DNA from: Nocardia nova NBRC 15556
GTDB taxonomy: Bacteria > Actinomycetota > Actinomycetes > Mycobacteriales > Mycobacteriaceae
Direction of reading: 5' to 3'
DNA: 64,000 bases
NCBI RefSeq assembly: GCF_001613005.1
Contig: NZ_BDBN01000005.1
Coordinates: forward strand, 1-64,000
The notes under the pieces were generated by a model. That model was not told the origin of the DNA. It did no database searches and saw nothing but the letters and a program-made list of their open reading frames with translations. The first letter of the stretch is position 1. Each line of letters starts with the position of its first letter. Positions 23,707-32,730 of the stretch are shown piece by piece. The translations under genes were made by a program, and so were the position numbers.

Positions 23707-25254
23707 GTGACACCCCCTGTGCAGACCACCCCTCTCGCCCTGCACGAAGCCGCGCGCATCCACGGCGATGCGGCGGCGGTCAGCGACGGCGAGGTGCACC
23801 TGAGCTGGGTGCAACTACTCGATGCCGTGCGGCAGACGGCGGGGGCGCTGATCGCGCGCGGAATCCAGCGCGGCGATCGGATCGCGATCTGGGCGCCCAA
23901 CACCTGGCACTGGGTGGTGGCCGCACTGGCCACGCACTACACCGGCGCCGCACTGGTTCCGCTCAACACCCGCTACGTCGCCGACGAGGCCGCCGATGTG
24001 ATCGCCCGGGTCGACGCGAAGGCGCTGTTCATCGCCGATCCGTTCCTGGGCCGGCAGCGCCTCGCGGAATTGCGCGCGGCCGCACCGGAATTGGCGGTCG
24101 GCACGATCATCGTCATTCCGGCGGAGGGCGAATCGGCCTACGACGATGCCGTCGCCTGGTCGCAACTGGCCGAACTCGCCGCGCAGACGCCGGTGGAGAA
24201 GGTGATCGCGCGCGCGGAATCGGTCGAGCCCGAAGACATCGCCGACATCCTGTTCACCTCGGGCACCACCGGCCGCAGCAAGGGCACGCTCGTCGCCCAG
24301 CGCCAGGCACTCGATGTGGTGCGGGCCTGGGTGGAGCGGTCGACGCTGAACAGCTCCGATCGCTATCTGGTGATCCCGCCGTTCTTCCACAACTTCGGCT
24401 ACAAGGCGGCCATCCTCGCCTGCCTGGTCACCGGCGCCACGATCGTGCCCCAGGCGACCTTCGACGTGCCGCAGACGATGCGGATGGTGCAGGAGCAGGC
24501 CATCACGGTATTGACCGGTCCGCCGACGATCTACCAGACCATCCTGGAACATCCCGCCCGCGCCGATTTCGATCTGAGCAGCCTGCGGGTGGCGGTCACC
24601 GGCGCGGCGACCGTACCCGTGGTGCTGGTCGAGAGAATGCGCAGCGAACTGGAATTCGAGGTGGTCGTCACCGCGTACGGCCTCTCCGAATCCTCCGGCT
24701 TCGGCACCATGTGCCTGCCCGACGACGATCCGGAGACCATCGCCAATACCTCCGGTGCGGCCATGGCCGGATTCGAGGTGCGCATCGGCGATCACGGCGA
24801 GGTGTTGCTGCGCGGGCCGAACGTGATGGTCGGCTATCTCGACGATCCCGAGGCCACGGCCAAGACCATCGACGCCGACGGCTGGTTGCACACCGGCGAC
24901 GTCGGAATCCTCGACGAGCGCGGCTATCTCAAGATCACCGACCGGCTCAAGGACATGTACATCTCCGGCGGCTTCAACGTCTACCCGGCCGAGATCGAAC
25001 AGACTCTGGCCCGGCTCGACGGCGTCGCCGAATCCGCCGTGATCGGGGTGCCGGACGAGCGGATGGGCGAGGTCGGCAAGGCCTACATCGTGCGCCGGGC
25101 GGGCGCCGAACTGTCCGAAGACGACGTCGTCGCCTACGCGAAGAAGACCCTGGCCAATTTCAAGGTGCCGCGATTCGTGGAGTTCCGGGACCGGCTGCCC
25201 TACAGCGCCGCCGGCAAGGTGCTCAAGCGGCAACTACGTGAGGAGATCTCGTGA
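23707..25254 (+). CDS. fadD3: FadD3, HIP-CoA synthetase
   Basis: 515-residue AMP-forming ligase: LFTSGTTGRSKGTLVAQRQ (P-loop), TAYGLSESSGFGTM, DGWLHTGDVGILDERGYLK, and C-terminal PYSAAGKVLKRQLREEI with the catalytic Lys. FadD3 (Rv3561) adds CoA to HIP, the bicyclic product left after ring A/B removal, and so produces the KstR2 inducer HIP-CoA. GTG at 23707 after GAGGAC. It is first gene of a five-gene operon; its stop overlaps the next start. Confidence 0.93.
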   Translation: MTPPVQTTPLALHEAARIHGDAAAVSDGEVHLSWVQLLDAVRQTAGALIARGIQRGDRIAIWAPNTWHWVVAALATHYTGAALVPLNTRYVADEAADVIARVDAKALFIADPFLGRQRLAELRAAAPELAVGTIIVIPAEGESAYDDAVAWSQLAELAAQTPVEKVIARAESVEPEDIADILFTSGTTGRSKGTLVAQRQALDVVRAWVERSTLNSSDRYLVIPPFFHNFGYKAAILACLVTGATIVPQATFDVPQTMRMVQEQAITVLTGPPTIYQTILEHPARADFDLSSLRVAVTGAATVPVVLVERMRSELEFEVVVTAYGLSESSGFGTMCLPDDDPETIANTSGAAMAGFEVRIGDHGEVLLRGPNVMVGYLDDPEATAKTIDADGWLHTGDVGILDERGYLKITDRLKDMYISGGFNVYPAEIEQTLARLDGVAESAVIGVPDERMGEVGKAYIVRRAGAELSEDDVVAYAKKTLANFKVPRFVEFRDRLPYSAAGKVLKRQLREEIS

Positions 25255-26153
25255 CCACAGACGCAACCCCCGCGCCGATTCCGGACGAGGGCGAAGTCGT
25301 CACCTACGAGCGCCGTGGTCCGATCGCCCTGGTCACGATGAACCGGCCCGACTACCGCAACGCCCAGAATTCGGTGATGACCTACGCGCTCGACGCCGCC
25401 TTCACGCGGGCGGTCGAGGACGCCGAGGTCAAGGTGATCATCCTGGCGGGCAGCGGAAAACACTTCAGCGCCGGGCACGACATCGGCACGCCCGGACGCG
25501 ACCACCACATCGAATACGACAACAAGGCCGCGCTGTGGTGGGACCACGTCGACCGGCCCGGCGGCGATCAGCGCTTCGCCCGGGAGCTCGAGGTCTACCT
25601 CGGCATGTGCCGGCGCTGGCGGGAGATTCCCAAACCCACCATCGCGATGGTGCAGGGCGCCTGCATCGCGGGCGCGATGATGCTGGCCTGGGTGTGCGAC
25701 ATGATCGTCGCCGCCGACGACGCCTTCTTCTCCGATCCCGTTGTCCGGATGGGCATTCCGGGCGTCGAGTACTTCGCGCACCCCTGGGTGCTGGGCCCGC
25801 GGCGGGCCAAGGAGGTGCTGTTCACCGGTGATCGGTTCAGCGCCGAGCAGGCCTACGAGTGGGGCATGGTCAACCGGGTCGTGCCTCGCGCCGAATTGGA
25901 ATCGCACACTCTCGAGCTGGCCGAGAAGATCGCCACCATGCCGCAATTCGGCTTGGCGCTGACCAAGAAGGCCGTCAACCAGTGCGAGGACCTGATGGGG
26001 TTGCGCGCCGGCATGGATTCGGTCTTCGGCCTGCACCACTTCGCCCACGCCCACAACGCCGAGGTCGGCACCGACTCGCTGGCCGGTATGACCGCCAAGT
26101 CGATGAAGGCGACCGCAACGACCGCCACGACCGCAGAACGGAGCGGCAAGTAA
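25251..26153 (+). CDS. Enoyl-CoA hydratase/isomerase family protein within the fadD3 operon
   Basis: 300 residues of the crotonase fold: LVTMNRPDYRNAQN, LAGSGKHFSAGHDIGTPG (oxyanion loop) and QGACIAGAMMLAWVCDMIVA. An insert after SAGHD (GRDHHIEYDNKAALWWDHV) and the C-terminal extension LHHFAHAHNAEVGTD are characteristic of the EchA13/EchA-like subgroup. In M. tuberculosis fadD3 is followed directly by fadE31, so this gene is an additional member here. A hydration step on HIP-derived enoyl-CoA is likely. ATG at 25251 overlaps fadD3 (ATGA-type junction), and its TAA overlaps the ATG of fadE31. Confidence 0.87.
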   Translation: MTTDATPAPIPDEGEVVTYERRGPIALVTMNRPDYRNAQNSVMTYALDAAFTRAVEDAEVKVIILAGSGKHFSAGHDIGTPGRDHHIEYDNKAALWWDHVDRPGGDQRFARELEVYLGMCRRWREIPKPTIAMVQGACIAGAMMLAWVCDMIVAADDAFFSDPVVRMGIPGVEYFAHPWVLGPRRAKEVLFTGDRFSAEQAYEWGMVNRVVPRAELESHTLELAEKIATMPQFGLALTKKAVNQCEDLMGLRAGMDSVFGLHHFAHAHNAEVGTDSLAGMTAKSMKATATTATTAERSGK

Positions 26154-27310
26154 TGGATCTCGAACTCGATTCGGCCGCAGCGCAATTTCAGCTCGAAGTG
26201 CGCGAATTCCTGCGCGCGAACGTCCCCGCCGAACCGCTGCCGTCGATGGACACCCGGGAGGGTTTCGAGGCGCATCGAGCCTGGGAGCACACCCTCGCCG
26301 ATGCCCGGCTCTCGGTGGTGTCGTGGCAGCGCGAATACGGCGGGCGCGACGCCTCGCTGCTCGAGTGGGTGCTGTTCGAGGAGGAGTACTACGCCGCGGG
26401 CGCGCCCGGGCGGGTGAGCCAGAACGGCATCTTCCTGCTGGCCCCCACCCTGTTCGAACACGGTACGCCGGAACAGCTCGAGCGCATCCTGCCGAGAATG
26501 GCTCGCGCCGACGACATCTGGGCGCAGGCGTGGTCGGAGCCGGAGGCCGGTAGCGACCTCGCGGGCATTCGATCCAGCGCGAAGCGGGTCGAGGGCGGCT
26601 GGGTGCTCAACGGGCAGAAGACCTGGAGTTCGCGAGCCTCGTTCGCGGACTGGGCCTTCGGCCTGTTCCGCAGCGAAACAGAGGAGGAGCGGCGCAGTAA
26701 GGGTTTGGCCGCTTCGCGGCATTCAGGCCTCACCTATGTGATGTTCCCGCTGTCCGCGGACGGTGTGACCGTGCGGCCCATCCCGCAGCTCGACGGCGAG
26801 CCCGGTTTCGCGGAGATCTTCCTGGACAACGTCTTCGTCCCCGATCGCGATGTGATCGGCGAACCGGGCGCGGGCTGGCGGGTGGCGATGAGCACCTCCA
26901 GCAACGAACGCGGCCTGTCGCTGCGCAGCCCGGGCCGGTTCAACGCCACGGCCGCGCGCTTGATCGAGCTGTGGCGCGAGACCGCCGATCCGGCCGACAC
27001 CGCGGCCCGCAACCGCGTGGTCGACGCGTGGATCGGCGCGGAGGCCTACCGGCTCAACACCCTCGGCACCGTGACCCGGCTGTCGGAGGGCGGCAAACTC
27101 GGCGCGGAATCGTCGATCAACAAGGTCTTCTGGTCCGAACTCGATATCGCGATGCACGAGACCGCCCTGGATCTGCTCGGCGCCTCGGCCGAGCAGAGCA
27201 GCGCCTGGACCGACGGCTACCTGTTCTCGCTGGCGGGCCCGATCTATGCCGGTACCAACGAGATTCAGCGCAATATCGTCGCCGAGCGCCTGCTCGGGCT
27301 ACCGCGTTGA
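26153..27310 (+). CDS. fadE31: FadE31, acyl-CoA dehydrogenase
   Basis: 385 residues: WQREYGGRDASLLEWVLFEEE, WSEPEAGSDLAGIRSSA, LNGQKTWSSRASFADW and the terminal GPIYAGTNEIQRNIVAERLLGLPR. Orthologue of Rv3562 by order (fadD3-fadE31-fadE32-fadE33) and similarity. FadE31 is thought to pair with FadE32 as a heteromeric dehydrogenase acting on ring C/D intermediates. The ATG at 26153 sits in TAATG with the upstream hydratase gene; KstR2 regulon. Confidence 0.9.
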   Translation: MDLELDSAAAQFQLEVREFLRANVPAEPLPSMDTREGFEAHRAWEHTLADARLSVVSWQREYGGRDASLLEWVLFEEEYYAAGAPGRVSQNGIFLLAPTLFEHGTPEQLERILPRMARADDIWAQAWSEPEAGSDLAGIRSSAKRVEGGWVLNGQKTWSSRASFADWAFGLFRSETEEERRSKGLAASRHSGLTYVMFPLSADGVTVRPIPQLDGEPGFAEIFLDNVFVPDRDVIGEPGAGWRVAMSTSSNERGLSLRSPGRFNATAARLIELWRETADPADTAARNRVVDAWIGAEAYRLNTLGTVTRLSEGGKLGAESSINKVFWSELDIAMHETALDLLGASAEQSSAWTDGYLFSLAGPIYAGTNEIQRNIVAERLLGLPR

Positions 27311-27365
27311 GATCCGCCATGTGCCACCCCGCCTCCCCGCGCCGCACCCCCGAATGGACCCATCG

Positions 27366-28370
27366 ATGAGATTTGCACTGTCCCCCGAACAACGCGACTT
27401 CGCCGACAGCCTGCGCAAGATGTGCGATGCCGCGGGTACGCCCGCCGTCATCCGCAACTGGAACGGCGGCGGCGCCCGTGGCGGCCGGGCACTGATCCGG
27501 CAACTGGCCGGCGCCGGCGCTCTGGGCCTGGCCGTGGCCGAGGAATACGACGGGATGGGCGCCGAGACCATCGACCTGGTGGTGGCGTGCCGGGAATTCG
27601 GCCGGGCCGCGGTGCCGGGCCCGGTGATCGAGACCGCCGCGGTGATTCCGGCGCTGTTGCAGGCGCTCGACGATTCCGGCCCGGCGCGGCGCTGGCTGCC
27701 CGGCTTCGCCGAGGGTGAGTCGCTCGGCACCATCGCGCTCTCGCCGCAGACACCGGCCCTCGACGCCGATTCCGCCGATGTGGTGCTGGTCGTGGACGGT
27801 GACAAGCTGTGCACGGCTCGCCGAGGCGACCGGATCGAATCGGTGGACGCGGCGCGGCGGCTGTATACGGTGAGCCCGGACGAGGTGGTGGCACAGGGTG
27901 ATTCGGTGCTCGCCGCGGCGGAGACGGCGTTCGACGCCGGTGCGCTGGCGGCGGCGGCCCAGCTGCTGGGCGCGGGTAACGCGATGCTGGCCACCAGCGT
28001 CGCCTATGTGATCCAGCGGCATCAGTTCGGGCAGCCGATCGGGCGCTACCAGGCCATCAAACACCATCTGGCCGATGCGAAGATCGGCCTCGACATGGCC
28101 GAACCGCTGCTGTACCGCGCGGCGCTGAGCTTCGGCACCGCCGACCGCGCCCGCGATGTCTCGGCGGCCAAGTTCGCCTGCGCGGAGGCCGCGTACCGGA
28201 CGGCGCGGATCGCCCTGCAGGTGCACGGCGCCATCGGTTACACGGCCGAATGCGATCTGTCGCTGTGGCTGACCAAGGTGACCGCTCTGCGATCCGCGTG
28301 GGGCACCGCCGACTTCCATCGCGCCCGGATCGCCGCGGCGCTGCGTACGCCGGTGGCGGCCGGCGCGTGA
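27366..28370 (+). CDS. fadE32: FadE32, acyl-CoA dehydrogenase subunit
   Basis: 334 residues; shorter than usual acyl-CoA dehydrogenases, as is normal for the partner subunits of heterotetrameric steroid ACADs. N-terminal MRFALSPEQRDFADSLRKM, YVIQRHQFGQPIGRYQAIKHHLAD and LQVHGAIGYTAECDLSLWL are visible. Orthologue of Rv3563 by order. Likely bound to FadE31 or FadE33. It starts 55 bases after fadE31. Confidence 0.88.
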   Translation: MRFALSPEQRDFADSLRKMCDAAGTPAVIRNWNGGGARGGRALIRQLAGAGALGLAVAEEYDGMGAETIDLVVACREFGRAAVPGPVIETAAVIPALLQALDDSGPARRWLPGFAEGESLGTIALSPQTPALDADSADVVLVVDGDKLCTARRGDRIESVDAARRLYTVSPDEVVAQGDSVLAAAETAFDAGALAAAAQLLGAGNAMLATSVAYVIQRHQFGQPIGRYQAIKHHLADAKIGLDMAEPLLYRAALSFGTADRARDVSAAKFACAEAAYRTARIALQVHGAIGYTAECDLSLWLTKVTALRSAWGTADFHRARIAAALRTPVAAGA

Positions 28371-28401
28371 ACCACCGAGACGACGAGACGGGAGTACGGC
28401 G

Positions 28402-29502
28402 ATGACCGATACCGCGGAACTGCAGGAACTGGCCGCGACCGTACGCGCCGTCCTCACCCGGCACGGCGACCGGGCCGCCCTGCGGCAGGCGATCGACAGC
28501 GAACTCGGTTACGACGAGCGGCTGTGGCAACTGCTGTGCGAGCAGGTGGGTGTGGCCGCGCTGGCGATTCCGGAGGAGTACGGCGGCGTCGGCGCCGGGA
28601 TCGATACGGCACTGGTGGTGATCGAGGAACTGGGGCGCACGCTGCACAACCCGCCGATGCTCGGATCGGCGGTTCTCGGCGTCCAGGCCGTGCTGGCGAC
28701 GGGCGATGCCGCCGCGGCGCAGCGATTGCTGCCCGGGGTCGCCGAGGGCAGCCGGACGCTAGCGGTGTGCTGGGCGGACGAAAAAGGCTGGGCGACAAGC
28801 GCAGTCGCGAGCACCGGTGCGGCTCGCGGACCCGCGGGATACGCGGTGCGGGCCGACGGCGGCACATTGACCGGGACCGCGCACTACGTCCTCGACGGCG
28901 CCAACGCCGACACCCTGCTGGTGGTGACAGCCGACGGACTCTACGAAATCGACGCCACCGCACCGGGAGTCACCCGCACCGTCGTCCGGACCATGGATCC
29001 GACGCGGCGCCTGAGCACCGTCACCTTCGACGGCGCGGAGGCCACCCGGCTGGGCGGGGATGCGGACGCGATCACGGCTCGCCTGCGGGCGGTGGCCTGG
29101 ACCGCCCTGGCCGCCGAACAGGTCGGCGCGGCCGATCAGTGCCTCGACACGACCGTGGAGTACAGCAAGTCGCGCGTGCAGTTCGGCCGCCCGATCGGCA
29201 GTTTCCAGGCGCTCAAGCACCGCATGGCCGATATGTACGTGCTGGTGGAATCGGCCCGCTCGGCCGCGTATGCCGCGATCGCGGATCTGGATAGACCGGT
29301 GACCGCGGAGACGACGCTCGACCTCGAGTCGGCGCGCATCCACTGCTCACACGCGTTCCGTTCGGTGGTGTCGGAGACCGTGCAGATGCACGGCGGTATC
29401 GCCATCACCTGGGAGCACGACGCGCATCTGTATTTCAAGCGGGCGCACGGCGATGCCGAACTGTTCGGGATGCCGGGGCGGCCGCTGGCTCGACCCGCCT
29501 GA
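28402..29502 (+). CDS. fadE33: FadE33, acyl-CoA dehydrogenase subunit
   Basis: 366 residues with IPEEYGGVGAGIDTALVVIEELGR, YSKSRVQFGRPIGSFQALKHRMAD and VQMHGGIAITWEHDAHLYFKRAHGD. Orthologue of Rv3564, last of the fadE31-32-33 set; FadE32/FadE33 form a dehydrogenase that acts late in ring catabolism according to published models. GGGAG lies upstream of the ATG. The operon ends here, followed by a hairpin at 29547-29573. Confidence 0.88.
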   Translation: MTDTAELQELAATVRAVLTRHGDRAALRQAIDSELGYDERLWQLLCEQVGVAALAIPEEYGGVGAGIDTALVVIEELGRTLHNPPMLGSAVLGVQAVLATGDAAAAQRLLPGVAEGSRTLAVCWADEKGWATSAVASTGAARGPAGYAVRADGGTLTGTAHYVLDGANADTLLVVTADGLYEIDATAPGVTRTVVRTMDPTRRLSTVTFDGAEATRLGGDADAITARLRAVAWTALAAEQVGAADQCLDTTVEYSKSRVQFGRPIGSFQALKHRMADMYVLVESARSAAYAAIADLDRPVTAETTLDLESARIHCSHAFRSVVSETVQMHGGIAITWEHDAHLYFKRAHGDAELFGMPGRPLARPA

Positions 29503-29546
29503 TCCGGCATCGCCCGACAATTCACGCGGCCGCGCTCGCGTACTCC

Positions 29547-29573
29547 GACCCCGCGCCCCACGGTCGCGGGGTC
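29547..29573. terminator. Hairpin terminator after fadE33
   Basis: GACCCCGCG pairs with CGCGGGGTC over a nine-base loop, 45 bases past the fadE33 stop. No T-run, as usual at this GC. Confidence 0.65.
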
Positions 29574-29745
29574 GAGTCGTGTTCGCGACCCGGCCGTCCG
29601 GCTCTGCCGTTCCGCCCCGTTCAACCCTGCTGGTACAGCCGCCTGCCGCCACCGCCGCCACCGACAGCGAAGCGGCTTCCGCTGCTGCCGCAAGAGCGGC
29701 GCTGACCTGCCGAAACTAGCTGTGCGCGAGGTCACCGGAAAATAG

Positions 29746-29782
29746 ATAGTTAGGCTATGTACATACATAGTTAGCTTATGTA
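29746..29782. promoter_or_regulatory. AT-rich operator region before the MarR gene
   Basis: Direct repeats ATAGTTAGGCTATGTA (29746-29761) and ATAGTTAGCTTATGTA (29767-29782) start 21 bases apart, two helical turns. Within them CTATGTA-CA-TACATAG (29755-29770) is a perfect inverted repeat. This is the only strongly AT-rich stretch nearby and ends 11 bases before the MarR GTG, fitting autoregulation. Confidence 0.75.
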
Positions 29783-29793
29783 ACATAATTTTC

Positions 29794-30294
29794 GTGCAGT
29801 CGAACGAGTCGCCCACTCTCCCCGATTCGGCCCGGAGCTCGGTCTCCGCCCCGGATCCGGCCGAGGTGCTCATGGTCGACATCGCCGTCACCGCCGCGCG
29901 GCTCACTCGACTGGCCGGCACGCTGGGAACCCGAGCGCTCCCGCGTGCGATGGTGCGGGCGCTGTCCACGCTCGAAGAGCACGGTCCGCTGCGAATCAGC
30001 GAATTCGCGGAGATCGACGGTTGCTCCCAGCCCTCGGCAACGGCGCTGATCGGCCGGCTGACAGCCGCCGGACTCGCCGCGCGCACCAAAGACCCCGACG
30101 ACTCCAGAGCCGTGGTCGTCGAGCTGACGCCGGCGGGGCACGAACAGTTGTCCGTGTCCCGTCGCGCGTTCGGCACCGCCCTCGCGGCCCGGTTGCCCGA
30201 CTTCGGCATCGACCGGCTCAGCCACCTCGAAAGTGAACTGACCGATCTCCTCGAAGCCTTGAAATCGGCTGCACCGCACACAGTCTCGAAGTAG
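29794..30294 (+). CDS. MarR-family regulator
   Basis: 166 residues with the winged helix at about residues 45-115: LPRAMVRALSTLEEHGPLRI, then CSQPSATALIGRLTAAGLAAR and the wing KDPDDSRAVVVELTPAG. GTG 29794 without clear SD, consistent with a leaderless transcript starting in the AT-rich operator. Co-oriented with the MFS gene eight bases downstream, so it probably represses its own efflux pump, with a drug-like or aromatic ligand. Confidence 0.87.
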   Translation: MQSNESPTLPDSARSSVSAPDPAEVLMVDIAVTAARLTRLAGTLGTRALPRAMVRALSTLEEHGPLRISEFAEIDGCSQPSATALIGRLTAAGLAARTKDPDDSRAVVVELTPAGHEQLSVSRRAFGTALAARLPDFGIDRLSHLESELTDLLEALKSAAPHTVSK

Positions 30295-30302
30295 GAGCGT
30301 TG

Positions 30303-31556
30303 ATGAGCACCACTCTCTCATCGCCGACCGCGACCGAGGCGACGACCACTACGACGACCAAGCAGCCCAAATCGGTATGGGCAGTAGCTTTCGCCTCGGT
30401 CATCGCCTTCATGGGTATCGGCCTGGTGGATCCGATTCTGAAACCGATCGGCGAACAGCTGCACGCATCGCCGTCGCAGGTCACCCTGCTGTTCACCAGC
30501 TACATGCTGGTCACCGGTGTCGCGATGCTGATCACCGGCGTGGTGTCTAGCCGCTTCGGCGCCAAGAAGACGCTGCTCGCCGGCCTGGCCATCATCGTGG
30601 TCTTCGCCGCGCTGGCCGGATCGTCGGGAACGGTCGGGCAGATCGTCGGCTTCCGCGCCGGATGGGGTCTGGGTAACGCGCTGTTCATCGCGACCGCATT
30701 GGCCACCATCGTGGGCGCGGCCAGCGGCGGAGTCGCCCGGGCCATCATCCTGTACGAGGCGGCACTGGGCATCGGTATCGCCGCCGGACCGCTGGTCGGC
30801 GGATTCCTGGGCGGATTCAGCTGGCGCGCACCGTTCTTCGGTGTCGCCGTCCTGATGGCGGTGGCGTTCGTCGCGATCGTCGCCCTGCTGCCGGAGATGC
30901 CGAAACCGGCCCACCACACCTCGATCACGGCCCCCTTCAAGGCCTTACGGCACCGCGGACTGCTGCTGGTCAGCATCACCGCACTGCTCTACAACTACGG
31001 GTTCTTCACCCTGCTCGCCTACACCCCGTTCCCGCTGAACATGGGCACCTATTCGATCGGGTTCATCTTCTTCGGCTGGGGTCTGCTGCTGGCGCTGGCT
31101 TCGGTGGTCTTCGCGCCGCGACTGCAGCGCATATTCGGCACCGTGCCGATGATCGCGACCGCGCTGGCGCTGTTCGCCGCCGATCTGGCCGCGATGGCGA
31201 TCTGGGCCGATCACAAGCCGGTGCTGATCGTGGGCACCGTATCGGCGGGCCTGTTCCTCGGCGTGAACAACACCCTGATCACCGAGGCCGTGATGATCTC
31301 CGCCCCGGTGGAACGCTCCACCGCCTCGGCCGCCTACAGCTTCGTCCGGTTCGTCGGTGGCGCCGCCGCCCCGTATCTGGCCGGCAAGCTCGGCGAACAT
31401 CAGATGGCCCTGCCGTTCTGGGTCGGCGCCGCGTGTACCGCGGTCGGCGTCCTGGTACTGCTCGGCGGCCGGTCGGCCCTGTCCCACATGGACGAGCACG
31501 ACCCGGCCGAACACAGCCCGGCCGAAGCCGAAGCCATCACCGTCGGCGACGACTGA
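30303..31556 (+). CDS. MFS transporter (drug efflux type)
   Basis: 417 residues, about 12 membrane spans. The N-terminal tail is Thr-rich (ATEATTTTTTK), the first span includes VAFASVIAFMGIGLVDPIL, and the loop between spans 2 and 3 has the MFS motif SRFGAKKTLLAG. The D-P motif (GLVDPILKPI) in span 1 occurs in proton-driven efflux pumps. ATG 30303 after AGGAGCG. Pair with the MarR regulator; exports an unknown compound. Confidence 0.87.
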   Translation: MSTTLSSPTATEATTTTTTKQPKSVWAVAFASVIAFMGIGLVDPILKPIGEQLHASPSQVTLLFTSYMLVTGVAMLITGVVSSRFGAKKTLLAGLAIIVVFAALAGSSGTVGQIVGFRAGWGLGNALFIATALATIVGAASGGVARAIILYEAALGIGIAAGPLVGGFLGGFSWRAPFFGVAVLMAVAFVAIVALLPEMPKPAHHTSITAPFKALRHRGLLLVSITALLYNYGFFTLLAYTPFPLNMGTYSIGFIFFGWGLLLALASVVFAPRLQRIFGTVPMIATALALFAADLAAMAIWADHKPVLIVGTVSAGLFLGVNNTLITEAVMISAPVERSTASAAYSFVRFVGGAAAPYLAGKLGEHQMALPFWVGAACTAVGVLVLLGGRSALSHMDEHDPAEHSPAEAEAITVGDD

Positions 31557-31644
31557 CCGAGCTCGTCGTCGGGGACGATCCACCCCCTCGGCCCCGACGA
31601 CACCCTCCGCTGCGGTACCCCTTCTCTGACCGCAACGGCGGTGC

Positions 31645-31682
31645 GCCGGAATCCCCTCGCGAAACCCGCAGGGGATTCCGGC
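31645..31682. terminator. Terminator after the MFS gene
   Basis: GCCGGAATCCCCT pairs with AGGGGATTCCGGC (13 bp, loop of 12), followed by CTTTCCCTCTT on the plus strand, a good intrinsic terminator. Confidence 0.88.
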
Positions 31683-31725
31683 CTTTCCCTCTTCACCCGT
31701 TCTCGCTCGTGCGGCCCGTAGCGGT

Positions 31726-31797
31726 GAACAGATCGTGCAAACCTGCCCGTTCTCGGCAGTTTTCTCGCAATTCCGCCGAGGTTTGCACGAAAAGTTC
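31726..31797. repeat. 72-bp palindromic repeat, copy A
   Basis: Bounded by GAAC and GTTC; inner arms CGTGCAAACCT and AGGTTTGCACG pair with each other. The element has the same total length and the same termini as 41487-41558, while the middle differs in sequence. No ORF. Sits after the MFS terminator and before a minus-strand gene. Confidence 0.85.
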
Positions 31798-31931
31798 GGG
31801 CATACCGCTATGGGCCGGTGCCGCGTCGATCTTTCCCGACCGAACACCCGTCCCGGTAGGGCCGGACCGCCCAGGCGACGACCCCCACCGGCAACCCGAC
31901 GACGACAATCCACGCGACGGTGAGCACGCGA

Positions 31932-32165
31932 CTATGCCTGCCACCGACGCAGCGACCGGAGAACTCGTCCGCACGTCTCCGCATCGGCCGAATCGATCGG
32001 GCGGAGAGGCGGGGGTACATCGGATGCGGATGAAACACGCTGCGGCAGAGGCGAACTTCTGAACTCCAGGTAAACACCACCCGAATCGCCGTCCCCATAA
32101 TCGGCTATCTCCAGCACGCCACCGGGAAACACGTAAAGCCTTGCGCGCCTGGGCCTTGCTTCCAT
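31932..32165 (-). CDS. Small hypothetical protein (77 aa)
   Basis: ATG 32165 follows GGGGATGGAGA. The peptide begins MEARPRRARLYVFPGG, continues VLEIADYGDGDSGGVYLEFR, and ends with a Ser/Pro-rich part and RVLRSLRRWQA. No membrane span or known domain. Divergent from the XRE/DUF6879 cassette and probably part of that island. It is accepted because of its start signal and coding-like sequence, with moderate certainty. Confidence 0.5.
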   Translation of the reverse strand: MEARPRRARLYVFPGGVLEIADYGDGDSGGVYLEFRSSPLPQRVSSASDVPPPLRPIDSADAETCGRVLRSLRRWQA

Positions 32166-32200
32166 GTCGTCTCCATCCCCTCGTGCGCCGTGGTATGGCA

Positions 32201-32237
32201 CCCGGCACCGGGGAAGTCGTTTCGGCCCGGTGCCGGG
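32201..32237. promoter_or_regulatory. 12-bp perfect hairpin in the divergent promoter of the XRE cassette
   Basis: CCCGGCACCGGG (32201-32212) pairs with CCCGGTGCCGGG (32226-32237), loop 13 bases. Lies 36 bases upstream of the small minus-strand gene and 158 bases before the plus-strand cassette. It could act as a bidirectional terminator between two facing promoters or as an attenuator. Confidence 0.6.
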
Positions 32238-32281
32238 GCTCGGTCAGAACGGTAGGAGCGGGCGCATCAGTCGGTCTACCA

Positions 32282-32299
32282 ACTTGGCATTACTTGGCA
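32282..32299 (+). promoter_or_regulatory. Direct repeats ACTTGGCA, candidate XRE operator
   Basis: ACTTGGCA occurs at 32282-32289 and 32292-32299, ten bases apart (one helical turn), and is followed by the partial inverse AAGTGCC. Upstream of the cassette that encodes the XRE regulator at 33226, so an operator is plausible. Confidence 0.45.
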
Positions 32300-32394
32300 A
32301 AAGTGCCTTACCTGCGACGAAAGCCGTCGATTTACGAGAACATACTGCGAGGAAGAGCCAAGAAGTGCCACACCTCTGGACGGGAGATAGGACG

Positions 32395-32730
32395 TTGAAC
32401 CTGAAGTTCCTGGGCAAAGGCGGATCCGACTCAGGCGGCTGCCCCAGCCTCTACGCAACCGATCGAGGCACCTACATCGTGCAGGGATGGGAGACGCCAA
32501 CTGTTGGAACCGTTGAGATCCCGCATTTACTGCCGGCATTTGCGGAGCCGGATACGTTCATCGGCTCAACGATGACCGACACCGGCCGCGGTACGTTCGC
32601 GGTGTCCGGCCGCGCGATCAGCGAACCGGACGTGTTCAGCATGCTCACCTTGGCAGAGAATGAGACGGCGATCGAGGTTCCGAAACAAGTACGGAGGTAC
32701 TACGGCAATGCTGCTGCGCCCCAACACTGA
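32395..32730 (+). CDS. Hypothetical protein of the DUF6879/XRE cassette
   Basis: 111 residues from TTG 32395 (LNLKFLGKGGSDSGG) behind GGAGATAGGA. Middle part CPSLYATDRGTYIVQGW, then VEIPHLLPAF and DTGRGTFAVSGRAISEPD; it ends ENETAIEVPKQVRRYYG. I know proteins like this only as unknown neighbours of DUF6879 genes in actinobacteria. No catalytic motif. It overlaps the next gene by 23 bases. Confidence 0.6.
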   Translation: MNLKFLGKGGSDSGGCPSLYATDRGTYIVQGWETPTVGTVEIPHLLPAFAEPDTFIGSTMTDTGRGTFAVSGRAISEPDVFSMLTLAENETAIEVPKQVRRYYGNAAAPQH

